DNA from: Lysobacterales bacterium
GTDB taxonomy: Bacteria; Pseudomonadota; Gammaproteobacteria; Xanthomonadales; SZUA-36
Assembly (NCBI GenBank): GCA_014238945.1
Contig: JABAAB010000080.1
Span: 1 to 39,191 of the forward strand
DNA: 39,191 nucleotides
Direction of reading: 5' to 3'
The notes under the pieces were generated by a model, which searched no databases, was not told the DNA's origin, and was given only the letters and a program-made list of their open reading frames with translations. Of the stretch, positions 27,364 to 35,265 are shown piece by piece; within the stretch, counting starts at the first letter, position 1, and each line of letters begins with the position of its first letter. Both the position numbers and the translations under genes were made by a program.

Positions 27364-28443
27364 ATGACCGGCAGGATAATACCGTTTTTACTGATAATTC
27401 TCACGGGGCTGACGTTGTTTTCATGTGCTGGTCCCGGATACTACCTGCAGGCGATTTCCGGCCAGTGGGGTCTGATGCACGCACGCCGGGATGTGAATGA
27501 ACTGATCGATAATCCGGCGACCGGCCCGCAACTCAAAAAGAGCTTGGAGACGGCCACCCGCATGCTGGACTATGCCGAATCTGAACTGGATCTGCCCGCC
27601 AACGGGAGTTATGCCAGCTATGTTGAAATCGAAACCGATGCACTGGTATGGAATGTGGTTGCTACCAAAGAATTTTCACTCAAAGCAAAGAAATGGTGCT
27701 TTCCGGTTGCCGGTTGTTTGCCTTACCGGGGCTATTTCAATCAATCGGACGCGGAAAATTTCGCAGCGGGTCTGCTCAGCGGGGGCCTGGATGTTATCGT
27801 TTCGCCGGCCACCGCATATTCATCACTGGGATGGTTCGAGGACCCGTTGCTCAGCACCATGTTCACGGGATCCGACACCCGCCTGGCCGCTTACCTGTTC
27901 CATGAACTTGCCCATCAGCGTTTGTACCTGAAGGGTGATGGCCGCTTCAATGAAAGCTATGCCAGTTTCGTCGAGGAAACCGGGGTACGGGCCTGGTTGA
28001 GTTCATACAGTGAATCGGAAGAACTGGAAAGGTGGCAAAGACTTGAACACGTCCGGCGAGATTTTAACCACCTGGTCAGGGATGTGCGGGAGGAATTGAA
28101 CATCGTGTACAGCTCCAGTCAGAGTGATGCGGTCAAACGACAACGGAAATCTGAAATTCTGGAGGGTATGGCCCGGTCCCACCAGGTGCTGGTCGCGGAA
28201 AAATGGGATGGTCGGAATTACTTCTCAGCCTGGTTCGAAATACCGCTGAACAATGCAAGACTGGCCCTGTTCGATACCTATGAAGGCGGTCAGTGTGCTT
28301 TCCGGAACCTGATGCACCAGGCCGGTGCTGATATTCGAACATTTCATTCACTGGCTGAGCAACAATCCCGGCTACCCGAAGCCGGGCGCAGTGTCTGGCT
28401 GGAACAGACCTGTGATGACGTTGGCCCGGCGGTGAAACCATGA
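27364..28443 (+). CDS. Zinc aminopeptidase lipoprotein (Aminopep family, PF10023-type)
   Basis: A protein of about 359 residues with a signal peptide ending in FSC and lipidated cysteine (LFSC). The catalytic zinc motif is HELAHQ (His180), preceded by TRLAAYLF and followed by FNESYASFVEETG with the third ligand glutamate. This matches the Aminopep family annotated as putative aminopeptidase. A Shine-Dalgarno caggag (27345-27350) lies 4 bases before a TTG at 27355 and 13 before the ATG at 27364, so the start is uncertain by 3 residues. It is the last of the symporter-oxygenase-msrB run, 60 bases after msrB. It may liberate amino acids for the symporter, which is inference. Confidence 0.85.
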   Translation: MTGRIIPFLLIILTGLTLFSCAGPGYYLQAISGQWGLMHARRDVNELIDNPATGPQLKKSLETATRMLDYAESELDLPANGSYASYVEIETDALVWNVVATKEFSLKAKKWCFPVAGCLPYRGYFNQSDAENFAAGLLSGGLDVIVSPATAYSSLGWFEDPLLSTMFTGSDTRLAAYLFHELAHQRLYLKGDGRFNESYASFVEETGVRAWLSSYSESEELERWQRLEHVRRDFNHLVRDVREELNIVYSSSQSDAVKRQRKSEILEGMARSHQVLVAEKWDGRNYFSAWFEIPLNNARLALFDTYEGGQCAFRNLMHQAGADIRTFHSLAEQQSRLPEAGRSVWLEQTCDDVGPAVKP

Positions 28444-28579
28444 CACTACGTCACGGGTACAAAACAGGCAGCAGCCACGATGGGATTACAGACCGGAATA
28501 CGCAGTTGATGCCATTCTTTAATCAACCATCCCTTGTTACAATGTACACGCTCACCCTGTTCAAATACGGCGCCGATTT

Positions 28580-30778
28580 GTGATTCCGAGAATCCCCAGA
28601 ACACCGAATCTGTTATCGGCCATAACCATCGTCATGCTGTTCTTTCATGTTGAGACGTCAGCCCAGGATGACCAGAATCCGGCACTGGCCTGTCCAGGGC
28701 CGACTTTGGCACCGATGATGAAGTCGACACCGGACCGCAGCGCTTCGCCCATCTCGGTCAAATCCAGGATGTTTGACGCAAACCTGGATGGCAAGGGACA
28801 TGCCAGTGGCAATGTGGAACTCCGCCGAGCCGACCAGTTGATGGTCACGGAGCTTCTGCAATATGACCCCGAAAATGGCACCATCACCATACCCGGAGAG
28901 ATGCAATACAAAGACGCTGTCTTTCACCTCAGCGGAACCAACGCCAGCTACAACTTTATCGATGAAAACGGACACTTCAGTGAAGTTGATTATGGTCTGA
29001 CCGGGTCCAGTGCCAGGGGCAGCGCTGAAGAGTTGATCATCGACTCTGAAAATCATTCGGTACTGCGCATGTTACGTTTTAGTACCTGCCCTGGAGAACA
29101 GCCTCAATGGGTGCTGACAGCCAAACATCTTGAGTTGGATTTTGACAAGGGCACCGGGACAGCCAAGAGAGCCAAGCTCAAGTTTTTTGATTTTCCGATA
29201 CTGTACCTACCCTATATGACCTTCCCCATTGACGACCGGCGCAAGAGTGGATTCCTTTACCCGTTTATCAGTACCGCGAATGACAACGGACTGGAATTCG
29301 GTATCCCCTACTACTGGAACATCGCGCCCAACCAGGATGCCACCATCACACCCCGCCATTTCAGCGCCCGGGGCGGCATGTTGACCGGGGAGTACCGGTT
29401 TCTGACCCGTAACACGGGTGGAGCACTTGATTTTGACTATATGCCGGACGACGCAAATACCGGCGAAACCCGCTATCACTACAAGTTCATTCACAGCGCC
29501 CGGTTCAGCCCACGCTGGGGTAGCAGGATACTGCTGGACCGGGTCAGTGATGACCAGTATTTTCAGGATTTTGCCAATAGCCTGGCAGCCTCATCACGCC
29601 AGTATCTCAGGAACCAGGCCGGCATTGACGGCAGCGGACGGTACTGGACTTTCTCCCTCATCGCCGATGACTTCCAGGTGGTTGATGAAGCGGTCAATCT
29701 GCGCAACGAACCCTATCGCCGCCTGCCCCGTATGGGTTTCAGGTTGGACCGACCACTGGGTAACCAGGGGTTGCGTGCACAACTGGATACCGAGTTGGTT
29801 TACTTTGACCGGGACCTGGGCGCCACCGGTTCACGCTTTGACATCTACCCGCGTATTGAATGGAACCTGGAAACAGACTGGGGTTACCTGCGACCCAGCG
29901 CAGGTTATCGTTACACCAGCTACAACCTGGACTGGCACGGTTTGCCGGGTGACGAATCACCGGACCGTGGCACCGAGATCGTCAGTGTGGATACCGGTTT
30001 GTTTCTGGAACGGGATACTGCCAACGGCATGCTGCAAACATTGGAACCACGTTTGTTTTACCTGTACGTACCCTATGAAAACCAGGACGGCTTTCCTGAC
30101 TTTGATTCCGCACCGTTCACCTTCGGTTTCAGTCAGCTTTTTCACTTCAATCGATTTACCGGTGCAGACCGTCAGTCAGATGCAAACCAGCTGACATTGG
30201 CCCTGACCACACGATCATTCAATCAGGCTACCGGCCACGAATTGTGGAGTCTGAGCTTCGGTCAGATTATCTATTTTGACGACCAGAAGGTCACTTCAAC
30301 ACCGTTTGATGAGCCTCTGGACGACGACGCTTCACCCTTTATCGCTGAAATTACCTATCAACCCACCAGACAGCTGAGTGGTCGCCTGAGTGCGCAATGG
30401 GACTGGCAGAGCAATGAGATTGACGTGGCGATTGTGGGTCTCGAGCACAGGGCCGCCAATGGTCGGCGCCTGGGTGCCGAGTACCGCTTCCGCCGCGACA
30501 GCCTGGACCAGTTTGACCTGCGTTACTACCACCCTCTCAATGAAAGCTGGAGACTGTTGTCCCGGGTAAACTATTCCCTGAAAGAAAACGACCTGCTGGC
30601 CGCAGAGGCCGGATTTCAGTACGACAGTTGCTGTTGGGCCCTGAGGGTGGTGGCGAGACGATTCCTCAAGAACCGCGACGGGGACCACCGTGATGCCATA
30701 TACATCCAGTTAACGCTCAAGGGTCTGGCCAGCATCGGCCGTAAAAACGCCCCGCTTTTTTACGATCTTGCCGAATAA
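28580..30778 (+). CDS. lptD: LPS-assembly protein LptD
   Basis: A 732-residue outer-membrane protein with a signal peptide (about 1-28). An N-terminal OstA/LptA-like jellyroll (about 50-190) is followed by a large beta-barrel with many alternating aromatic strands. Four cysteines match the E. coli pattern: Cys38 and Cys170, plus a Cys-Cys pair at 684-685 (DSCCWALRV), which form the two long-range disulfides needed for activity. With LptE it inserts lipopolysaccharide into the outer leaflet. The start is GTG 28580. In many gammaproteobacteria lptD begins a surA-pdxA-rsmA operon, but here it stands alone. The TAA stop is part of a hairpin shared with the convergent M23 gene. Confidence 0.96.
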   Translation: MIPRIPRTPNLLSAITIVMLFFHVETSAQDDQNPALACPGPTLAPMMKSTPDRSASPISVKSRMFDANLDGKGHASGNVELRRADQLMVTELLQYDPENGTITIPGEMQYKDAVFHLSGTNASYNFIDENGHFSEVDYGLTGSSARGSAEELIIDSENHSVLRMLRFSTCPGEQPQWVLTAKHLELDFDKGTGTAKRAKLKFFDFPILYLPYMTFPIDDRRKSGFLYPFISTANDNGLEFGIPYYWNIAPNQDATITPRHFSARGGMLTGEYRFLTRNTGGALDFDYMPDDANTGETRYHYKFIHSARFSPRWGSRILLDRVSDDQYFQDFANSLAASSRQYLRNQAGIDGSGRYWTFSLIADDFQVVDEAVNLRNEPYRRLPRMGFRLDRPLGNQGLRAQLDTELVYFDRDLGATGSRFDIYPRIEWNLETDWGYLRPSAGYRYTSYNLDWHGLPGDESPDRGTEIVSVDTGLFLERDTANGMLQTLEPRLFYLYVPYENQDGFPDFDSAPFTFGFSQLFHFNRFTGADRQSDANQLTLALTTRSFNQATGHELWSLSFGQIIYFDDQKVTSTPFDEPLDDDASPFIAEITYQPTRQLSGRLSAQWDWQSNEIDVAIVGLEHRAANGRRLGAEYRFRRDSLDQFDLRYYHPLNESWRLLSRVNYSLKENDLLAAEAGFQYDSCCWALRVVARRFLKNRDGDHRDAIYIQLTLKGLASIGRKNAPLFYDLAE

Positions 30779-30796
30779 AAATTCACCTTATTCGGC
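30770..30796. terminator. Hairpin made of the last codons of two convergent genes
   Basis: GCCGAATAA (30770-30778) and TTATTCGGC (30788-30796) are perfect complements with a 9-base loop. The left arm is the final Ala-Glu-stop of lptD, and the right arm is the same Ala-Glu-stop of the M23 peptidase on the other strand. A second pair (CGTAAAAA, TTTTTTACG) lies just inside lptD at 30740-30764. It probably ends transcription from both sides. Confidence 0.55.
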
Positions 30797-31678
30797 CCGG
30801 TAACGCCCTCCCCTGCGTAATTGTTCAATCACTCCATCTGTGTCCTTAAACCGAAACGGAAGGGATTGAGTACGACCCCACTCAACCGGCCGATACACGG
30901 CAAAATGCAGATGCGGCATCGTCGTATGCCCGGTGTTACCGGAATACCCGATCAGCTCACCACGTTTCACCTGGTCACCGGAGTCAACTACCACACCCCG
31001 TTGCTTCAAGTGGTAATACTCTCCAGTGGTCCCATCAGAATGCAGAATCACGATGAAATTGGCATATTTACCGCAACCCTTTTCCCAGCAACCCCGGGTA
31101 TGGGATGCCTCGACATTCGCCACAACACCACCACGGGCGGCGTGTACCGCCGTTCCAACGGTCATGTTGAAATCCACTGCGTATTGTTCCCGGCCCTTAT
31201 GGCTGAAACTGGAACCAAAGGTCTGCAATACCCGGTACCTGTGGTCACTGGCGTAGGGCAGTCGATAGACGTAGCTGTCATCGTGTTGCGCCCGGTGGTC
31301 GCCGACAGCCCATTTGTATGAATATCGAAACTGGATATCACTTTGCCTGTCTATGGCACGGTAACTCGCTGCAAGAATTCGTTTTCCGGCAGGAACCGTT
31401 TGCAGAATGGTACTCTCGACCGGACTTTGAAGGTTGCGGGTTCGGGTGGAAATGGTAATGGCAACCGGTACATTGCCCTTATTGACCAGGTACAGGTGCA
31501 CATCGAAGGCAGACTCATCGGTTTGTATACACACCCGGTCCTGATCGCAGGAATGCCGGGGCCTGGCGTTCGCCCCATCCAGTAACAGCAGGCAGCAGGC
31601 AAGCACCAATAATCCCGAAAGGAATGCATTCCTGTTGCCCTGGCTATTGTCGTGCCAGTTGTCGCGATTTACCCCCAT
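30788..31678 (-). CDS. M23 (LytM-type) peptidoglycan peptidase
   Basis: With the ATG at 31678 this is a 296-residue exported protein. A hydrophobic segment near residues 20-38 is followed by a middle domain and an M23 domain. The domain shows SHKGREQYAVDFNM, an inserted loop with cysteines (CWEKGCG), YYHLKQ and MPHLHFAVYRP. The metal ligands look complete. The frame extends to 31705, but the upstream M19 remnant ends at 31683, leaving 4 bases to this ATG, so the pair formed a tight operon. It shares blocks with the M23 protein at 10095-11057 and lacks DUF4124. Confidence 0.87.
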   Translation of the reverse strand: MGVNRDNWHDNSQGNRNAFLSGLLVLACCLLLLDGANARPRHSCDQDRVCIQTDESAFDVHLYLVNKGNVPVAITISTRTRNLQSPVESTILQTVPAGKRILAASYRAIDRQSDIQFRYSYKWAVGDHRAQHDDSYVYRLPYASDHRYRVLQTFGSSFSHKGREQYAVDFNMTVGTAVHAARGGVVANVEASHTRGCWEKGCGKYANFIVILHSDGTTGEYYHLKQRGVVVDSGDQVKRGELIGYSGNTGHTTMPHLHFAVYRPVEWGRTQSLPFRFKDTDGVIEQLRRGGRYRAE

Positions 31679-31682
31679 TTTT

Positions 31683-32286
31683 CTAATCGATCTTGTCCAG
31701 TTCACCGATAGTGGCCATGGATGCCGGTGTTTCTTTCTGCAAGCGTGACGTTATGCACCAGGGTCATGTCACGTACCCCCAGGTCGTAGTACGTACGCAT
31801 TACACCCAGCGAGTTGTACAGCGCATAGCCCCCTTCCATACCCAGCAGGGAAGCAATCTTTCCGGTCTCGAAAACCCGCCCAATATCACTCGCCGTTAAC
31901 GCCAGATCAAAGGTGTCCGGATGCGTTGATATGATGCGCCGCGCAATATCGATTTGTTCCATTTGTATGCGGCCATAATCAACCAGGGCTGTCTCACCGG
32001 GAATCCATACCGACCAGAACGGGCCACCTACCAATCCGGCACGCAATTTTGGAATGTCCGTCTCGTAAATATTACCGCCAACCAGATCAAATGCCGCGAC
32101 GGCACCACCGGTCACTTCACGAATCAACCAGGGCATATCATTATGACCATCGATCAATGGTGATGATTGCAGTACAGCGTGTGCAGGGGCAAGTGCTTCC
32201 CCTTCTCCGCTACAATGGGAATCCTGCGCCTGGGCATTGAGGCACAGAAAAACAGCCACACCCAATAGCTTTTGCAGCCTGGTCAT
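31683..32286 (-). pseudogene. M19 membrane dipeptidase with internal deletion
   Basis: The frame from ATG 32286 has a signal peptide (ending AQA) and the N-terminal half of an M19 renal-dipeptidase-like enzyme: DGHNDMPW (the zinc HxD), GMEGGY with the bridging glutamate, and LGVRDMTLVHNVTL. It then breaks at about 31735-31740. A family member needs roughly 200 more residues with two further histidines, and these are absent. Just after the break a different frame reads KETPASMATIGELDKID to TAG 31683, which looks like the C-terminal end of the same protein. An out-of-frame internal deletion of about 600 bases fits. The residual protein of 194 residues cannot be an active dipeptidase. Confidence 0.75.
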
Positions 32287-32420
32287 TCCAATCACGGTTC
32301 GTTACTCATTCCCATTGAGGTCTAGTGTACTATGATCGCTTTGGCCGATATTCCACGCGGGTTACAGAGACACAGAAAATTGACACGCCTGCACCTTAAA
32401 AATCAACTAATGAGACCTGT

Positions 32421-34196
32421 ATGAAAAGGATTCTGGGTATTATCTTGATCTTATTGACCACGCCAGTTTGGACCGATGGGCTGCCTGAGGGTTATTGGGA
32501 TGAGGAAAGTGCGGATGCCATTCTGGACCAGACCTCTGACCTGACACTCAGCCCCGACCTGTCAGGTCTTGAGCCCGATGAGCAACAGATGGTCGGTTTG
32601 CTGCTCAAGGTAGGCGGTATTTTTCAGCAACTGCATGAGAGAACGGTGCATGTGCAAAACGAAGAGGCATTGGACACGCTGAAGGATTTACAAAAATTGG
32701 GTATAGCACCACAAAACACTGAGAAACTGCTGCGTCTGCATCGTTTGTTCAAGGGTCCCATCGCCACCACATTGACCAACGAACGTGTGTCATTTTTACC
32801 CGTTTCACCTGAAGTAGACGGTAAAAACTTCTACCCCGCAGGAACCACCCGTGAGGAACTGGATGCGTATATGCAGGCCCATCCCGAAGAGCGCGATGCT
32901 TTGATGCACGTGCGTTCCCTGGTCAGACGTGGTGATTCCAACACGGTCACCCTGGATCTTGCAGCCCTTGACCGTCACCCGGTGTTGGAAGGGCTTCACC
33001 CGGGTCTGCGTGACTACATTGAAGATGCAGGAGAGCAGCAACGTGCATTCTACGCGGTGCCCTATGCCGTGGCCTTCGCTGACGAACTGGTCAGATCCCA
33101 CCAGCTTCTGCGTCGTGCAGCGAAACTGGCCAGCCAAACAGATCCTGATTTTTCCGTCTACCTGGCCAATCGCGCCCGTGATCTTCTGACCAATGATTAT
33201 GAATCCGGGGACGCGTCCTGGGTGCGCGGCCGCTTTGGCCGGTTCAATGCCCAGATCGGTTCCTATGAAACCTATGACGATACCCTCTACGGGGTAAAAA
33301 GTGCCTTCTCGTTCAGCCTGCTCAAACGCGACGACGAACGGACCGCGACACTGCGCAAATCCATGGCGGGAATCCAGGCCCTGGAAGACCGTCTACCCTA
33401 TGACAACCACAAGAAAGTTCAGGAAGATATCCCGGTGGGTGTTTACGAGATCATTGCCGATTTTGGCCAGTCACGCAGCGCCAACACCGCGACCATCCTG
33501 CCCAATTCCAGTGACCACGCACGTAAATATGGCCGAACCATCCTGCTGCGTTACAACATCATGACCAACGAAACCCTGTTTGACAGGCAGCTGGAAACCT
33601 GGCGACCGATCGTCGGTGAAGAATTTGCGGATGACCTGACACCGCAGGGACAGTTCAACCGCACCTTGTGGCACGAAGTCGGCCACTACCTGGGCCCGGC
33701 CCAGGACAGGAACGGCAACGAACACCAGGCCTCTTTGTCACCCTACGGTTCCGCATTCGAAGAGATGAAGGCCGACCTGGTATCCCTGTTTTCTGCCAAA
33801 TACTTCCATCTTGAGGGAGAATATGATGATGCCACCCTGCGTGCCATCTATGCAGGGGGTATCAAACGGGTGGTGCAATCCGTCAAACCCCGCAGCACAC
33901 AGCCTTACCAGACCATGCAATTGATGCAGTGGAATTACTTCATTGAAAATGGATTACTGATTTTCAATCCCGAAAGTGGCCGTTTTCAAATCGACTATGA
34001 AAACTACCACCAGGTGATCGATTCCTTGCTCACGGAGATCCTCGCAATCCAGTACGGAGGTGATGCCGCTGTAGCTGCAACCTTCGTCGACAAATACACC
34101 AACTGGAATGAGGAGCTACACGGTATCAGTGCCCGGAAAATCCGGGATGCGGCCCCCGCACGCTACACGTCCGTGCATTACGCGGTGATCGACTAG
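32421..34196 (+). CDS. M49-like (dipeptidyl-peptidase III-related) metallopeptidase
   Basis: A 591-residue protein with a signal peptide (about 1-18, MKRILGIILILLTTPVWT). The C-terminal half contains WHEVGHYLGP (His418 to His422) and a conserved FEEMKADLVSLF (Glu447, Glu448) that supplies the third zinc ligand, the order seen in M49 enzymes. Classical DPP III uses HExxxH, whereas this protein has the shorter HExxH. It would be a periplasmic peptidase, but the specificity is not evident. The preceding 125 bases hold no clear promoter. It is followed by 248 bases with no gene and then the decayed outer-membrane barrel. Confidence 0.75.
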   Translation: MKRILGIILILLTTPVWTDGLPEGYWDEESADAILDQTSDLTLSPDLSGLEPDEQQMVGLLLKVGGIFQQLHERTVHVQNEEALDTLKDLQKLGIAPQNTEKLLRLHRLFKGPIATTLTNERVSFLPVSPEVDGKNFYPAGTTREELDAYMQAHPEERDALMHVRSLVRRGDSNTVTLDLAALDRHPVLEGLHPGLRDYIEDAGEQQRAFYAVPYAVAFADELVRSHQLLRRAAKLASQTDPDFSVYLANRARDLLTNDYESGDASWVRGRFGRFNAQIGSYETYDDTLYGVKSAFSFSLLKRDDERTATLRKSMAGIQALEDRLPYDNHKKVQEDIPVGVYEIIADFGQSRSANTATILPNSSDHARKYGRTILLRYNIMTNETLFDRQLETWRPIVGEEFADDLTPQGQFNRTLWHEVGHYLGPAQDRNGNEHQASLSPYGSAFEEMKADLVSLFSAKYFHLEGEYDDATLRAIYAGGIKRVVQSVKPRSTQPYQTMQLMQWNYFIENGLLIFNPESGRFQIDYENYHQVIDSLLTEILAIQYGGDAAVAATFVDKYTNWNEELHGISARKIRDAAPARYTSVHYAVID

Positions 34197-34444
34197 CACG
34201 GGCTTTCTGACCGTAACATTCAACAACCCACCACCAATTAAATTCATCGATAGAAATGCGCTGGTAGACTATATTTTACTTGTGGGGTGGGTTCCAACAA
34301 CTGCTTTTTATTTCATGCCGGTTTAAACCGCCCCGAATTGAACACCGTTACCGGCAACCGGTCCTTTGGCCAGGGGAGCGATAACACAATATTCCAATTG
34401 GCGTGACCAATGCCCAGTCTCGAGACGCAAGGACGTACCAATTA
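34197..34444. other. Intergenic stretch with palindromes, no gene seen
   Basis: This 248-base gap is more AT-rich than the flanking genes. It contains a TATATT (34270-34275), a 12-base palindrome CGGTTTAAACCG (34319-34330), and AACCCACC with a distant complementary GGTGGGTT. A weak aagga sits just before the barrel gene start. No open frame of interest is present. The palindrome could be an operator, but nothing identifies a regulator. Confidence 0.4.
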
Positions 34445-35203
34445 ATGAAACATACTTTTCAGGCAATTCTTGTTTGCAGTATCTTAGTGCTGGCTCCCAT
34501 CCCTTCGTTCGCCCAGGGCTGGTCCTACCAGTTTGAACCCTACATCATGGTCACCAGCATCAAGGGGGACGCAGGTGTCGGGCGGGTAGAAGGTATCGAT
34601 ATCGACGTGGACATGAGCGATATTCTTGAAGTTCTTGAAATGGCCTTTATGGGTCATTTCTAGGCCCACAACGATAATGGCTGGGGCCTGATCTTTGATT
34701 ATGGTTTTATGGACCTCGGTGCAGATACAACCGGACCCCGGGGTGGCGTACTGGATGCCAGTATCCGACAGGGAATACTCGAAGCTCTGGTCTCCCGAAG
34801 TCGCGAATTGAACGGGGGAACTCTCGAAGTTTTCACGGGTGTACGCTGGTGGGACAATGATTTTGGTGTCGAGACAGATCCGGTGTTACTTCCCGGAAGC
34901 CCTTCTGTAGATGTCAAACAGGACTGGCTGGACCTGGTGATTGGTGCCCGCTGGACCAAACCCCTGTCTGACAAATGGCAGTTTTACCTGAAGGCCGATA
35001 TCGGCGGTTTTGGGTTGCAATCTGATTTCACTTCCTCCAATGCCATCGGTTTCCGCTATCGGATCAATGATCTGCTGGATGTGAACATGCAGTACAAGGC
35101 AACCTGGGTTGATTTTGAAACCGGCACACCCGGTGAGCCCGGTTATTTTGCCTATGATGCATTTATCCCGGGTCCAGCGATTGGATTAACCTTTAAGTTC
35201 TAG
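34445..35203 (+). pseudogene. Outer-membrane beta-barrel protein interrupted by an amber codon
   Basis: ATG 34445 opens a signal peptide (MKHTFQAILVCSILVLAPIP, cleavage near FAQ) and a barrel beginning GWSYQFEPYIMVTSIKG. The frame meets TAG at 34661-34663, then continues without a shift as AHNDNGWGLIFDYGFMDLG through IGLTFKF, which ends in the aromatic residue typical of outer-membrane barrels. If TAG is counted as one residue the protein would have 252. GAG to TAG is the simplest change. TAG ends other intact genes here (8287, 25810, 34194), so recoding is unlikely. It is 62 bases before the sulfatase and may have been its porin partner. Confidence 0.78.
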
Positions 35204-35265
35204 AAATCATTATCAGCAAATCGGAGAGGTAACGCCGGTGAGAATACATAAGTGAGGAGATACAC

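Noticed and set aside
29418-30194. A 258-residue open frame on the plus strand inside lptD
   Set aside because: It is out of frame with the LptD barrel, rich in Thr, Cys and Trp and with no recognisable domain. LptD motifs and paired cysteines lie on the other frame.
34319-34330. Palindrome CGGTTTAAACCG as an operator
   Set aside because: It is a perfect 12-base palindrome, but no regulator gene or second copy was seen in the window, so I left it as a note on the gap.
34661-34663. TAG reassigned to an amino acid in this organism
   Set aside because: TAG ends the intact M1 aminopeptidase (8287), the symporter (25810) and the M49-like gene (34194), so a general reassignment does not fit.
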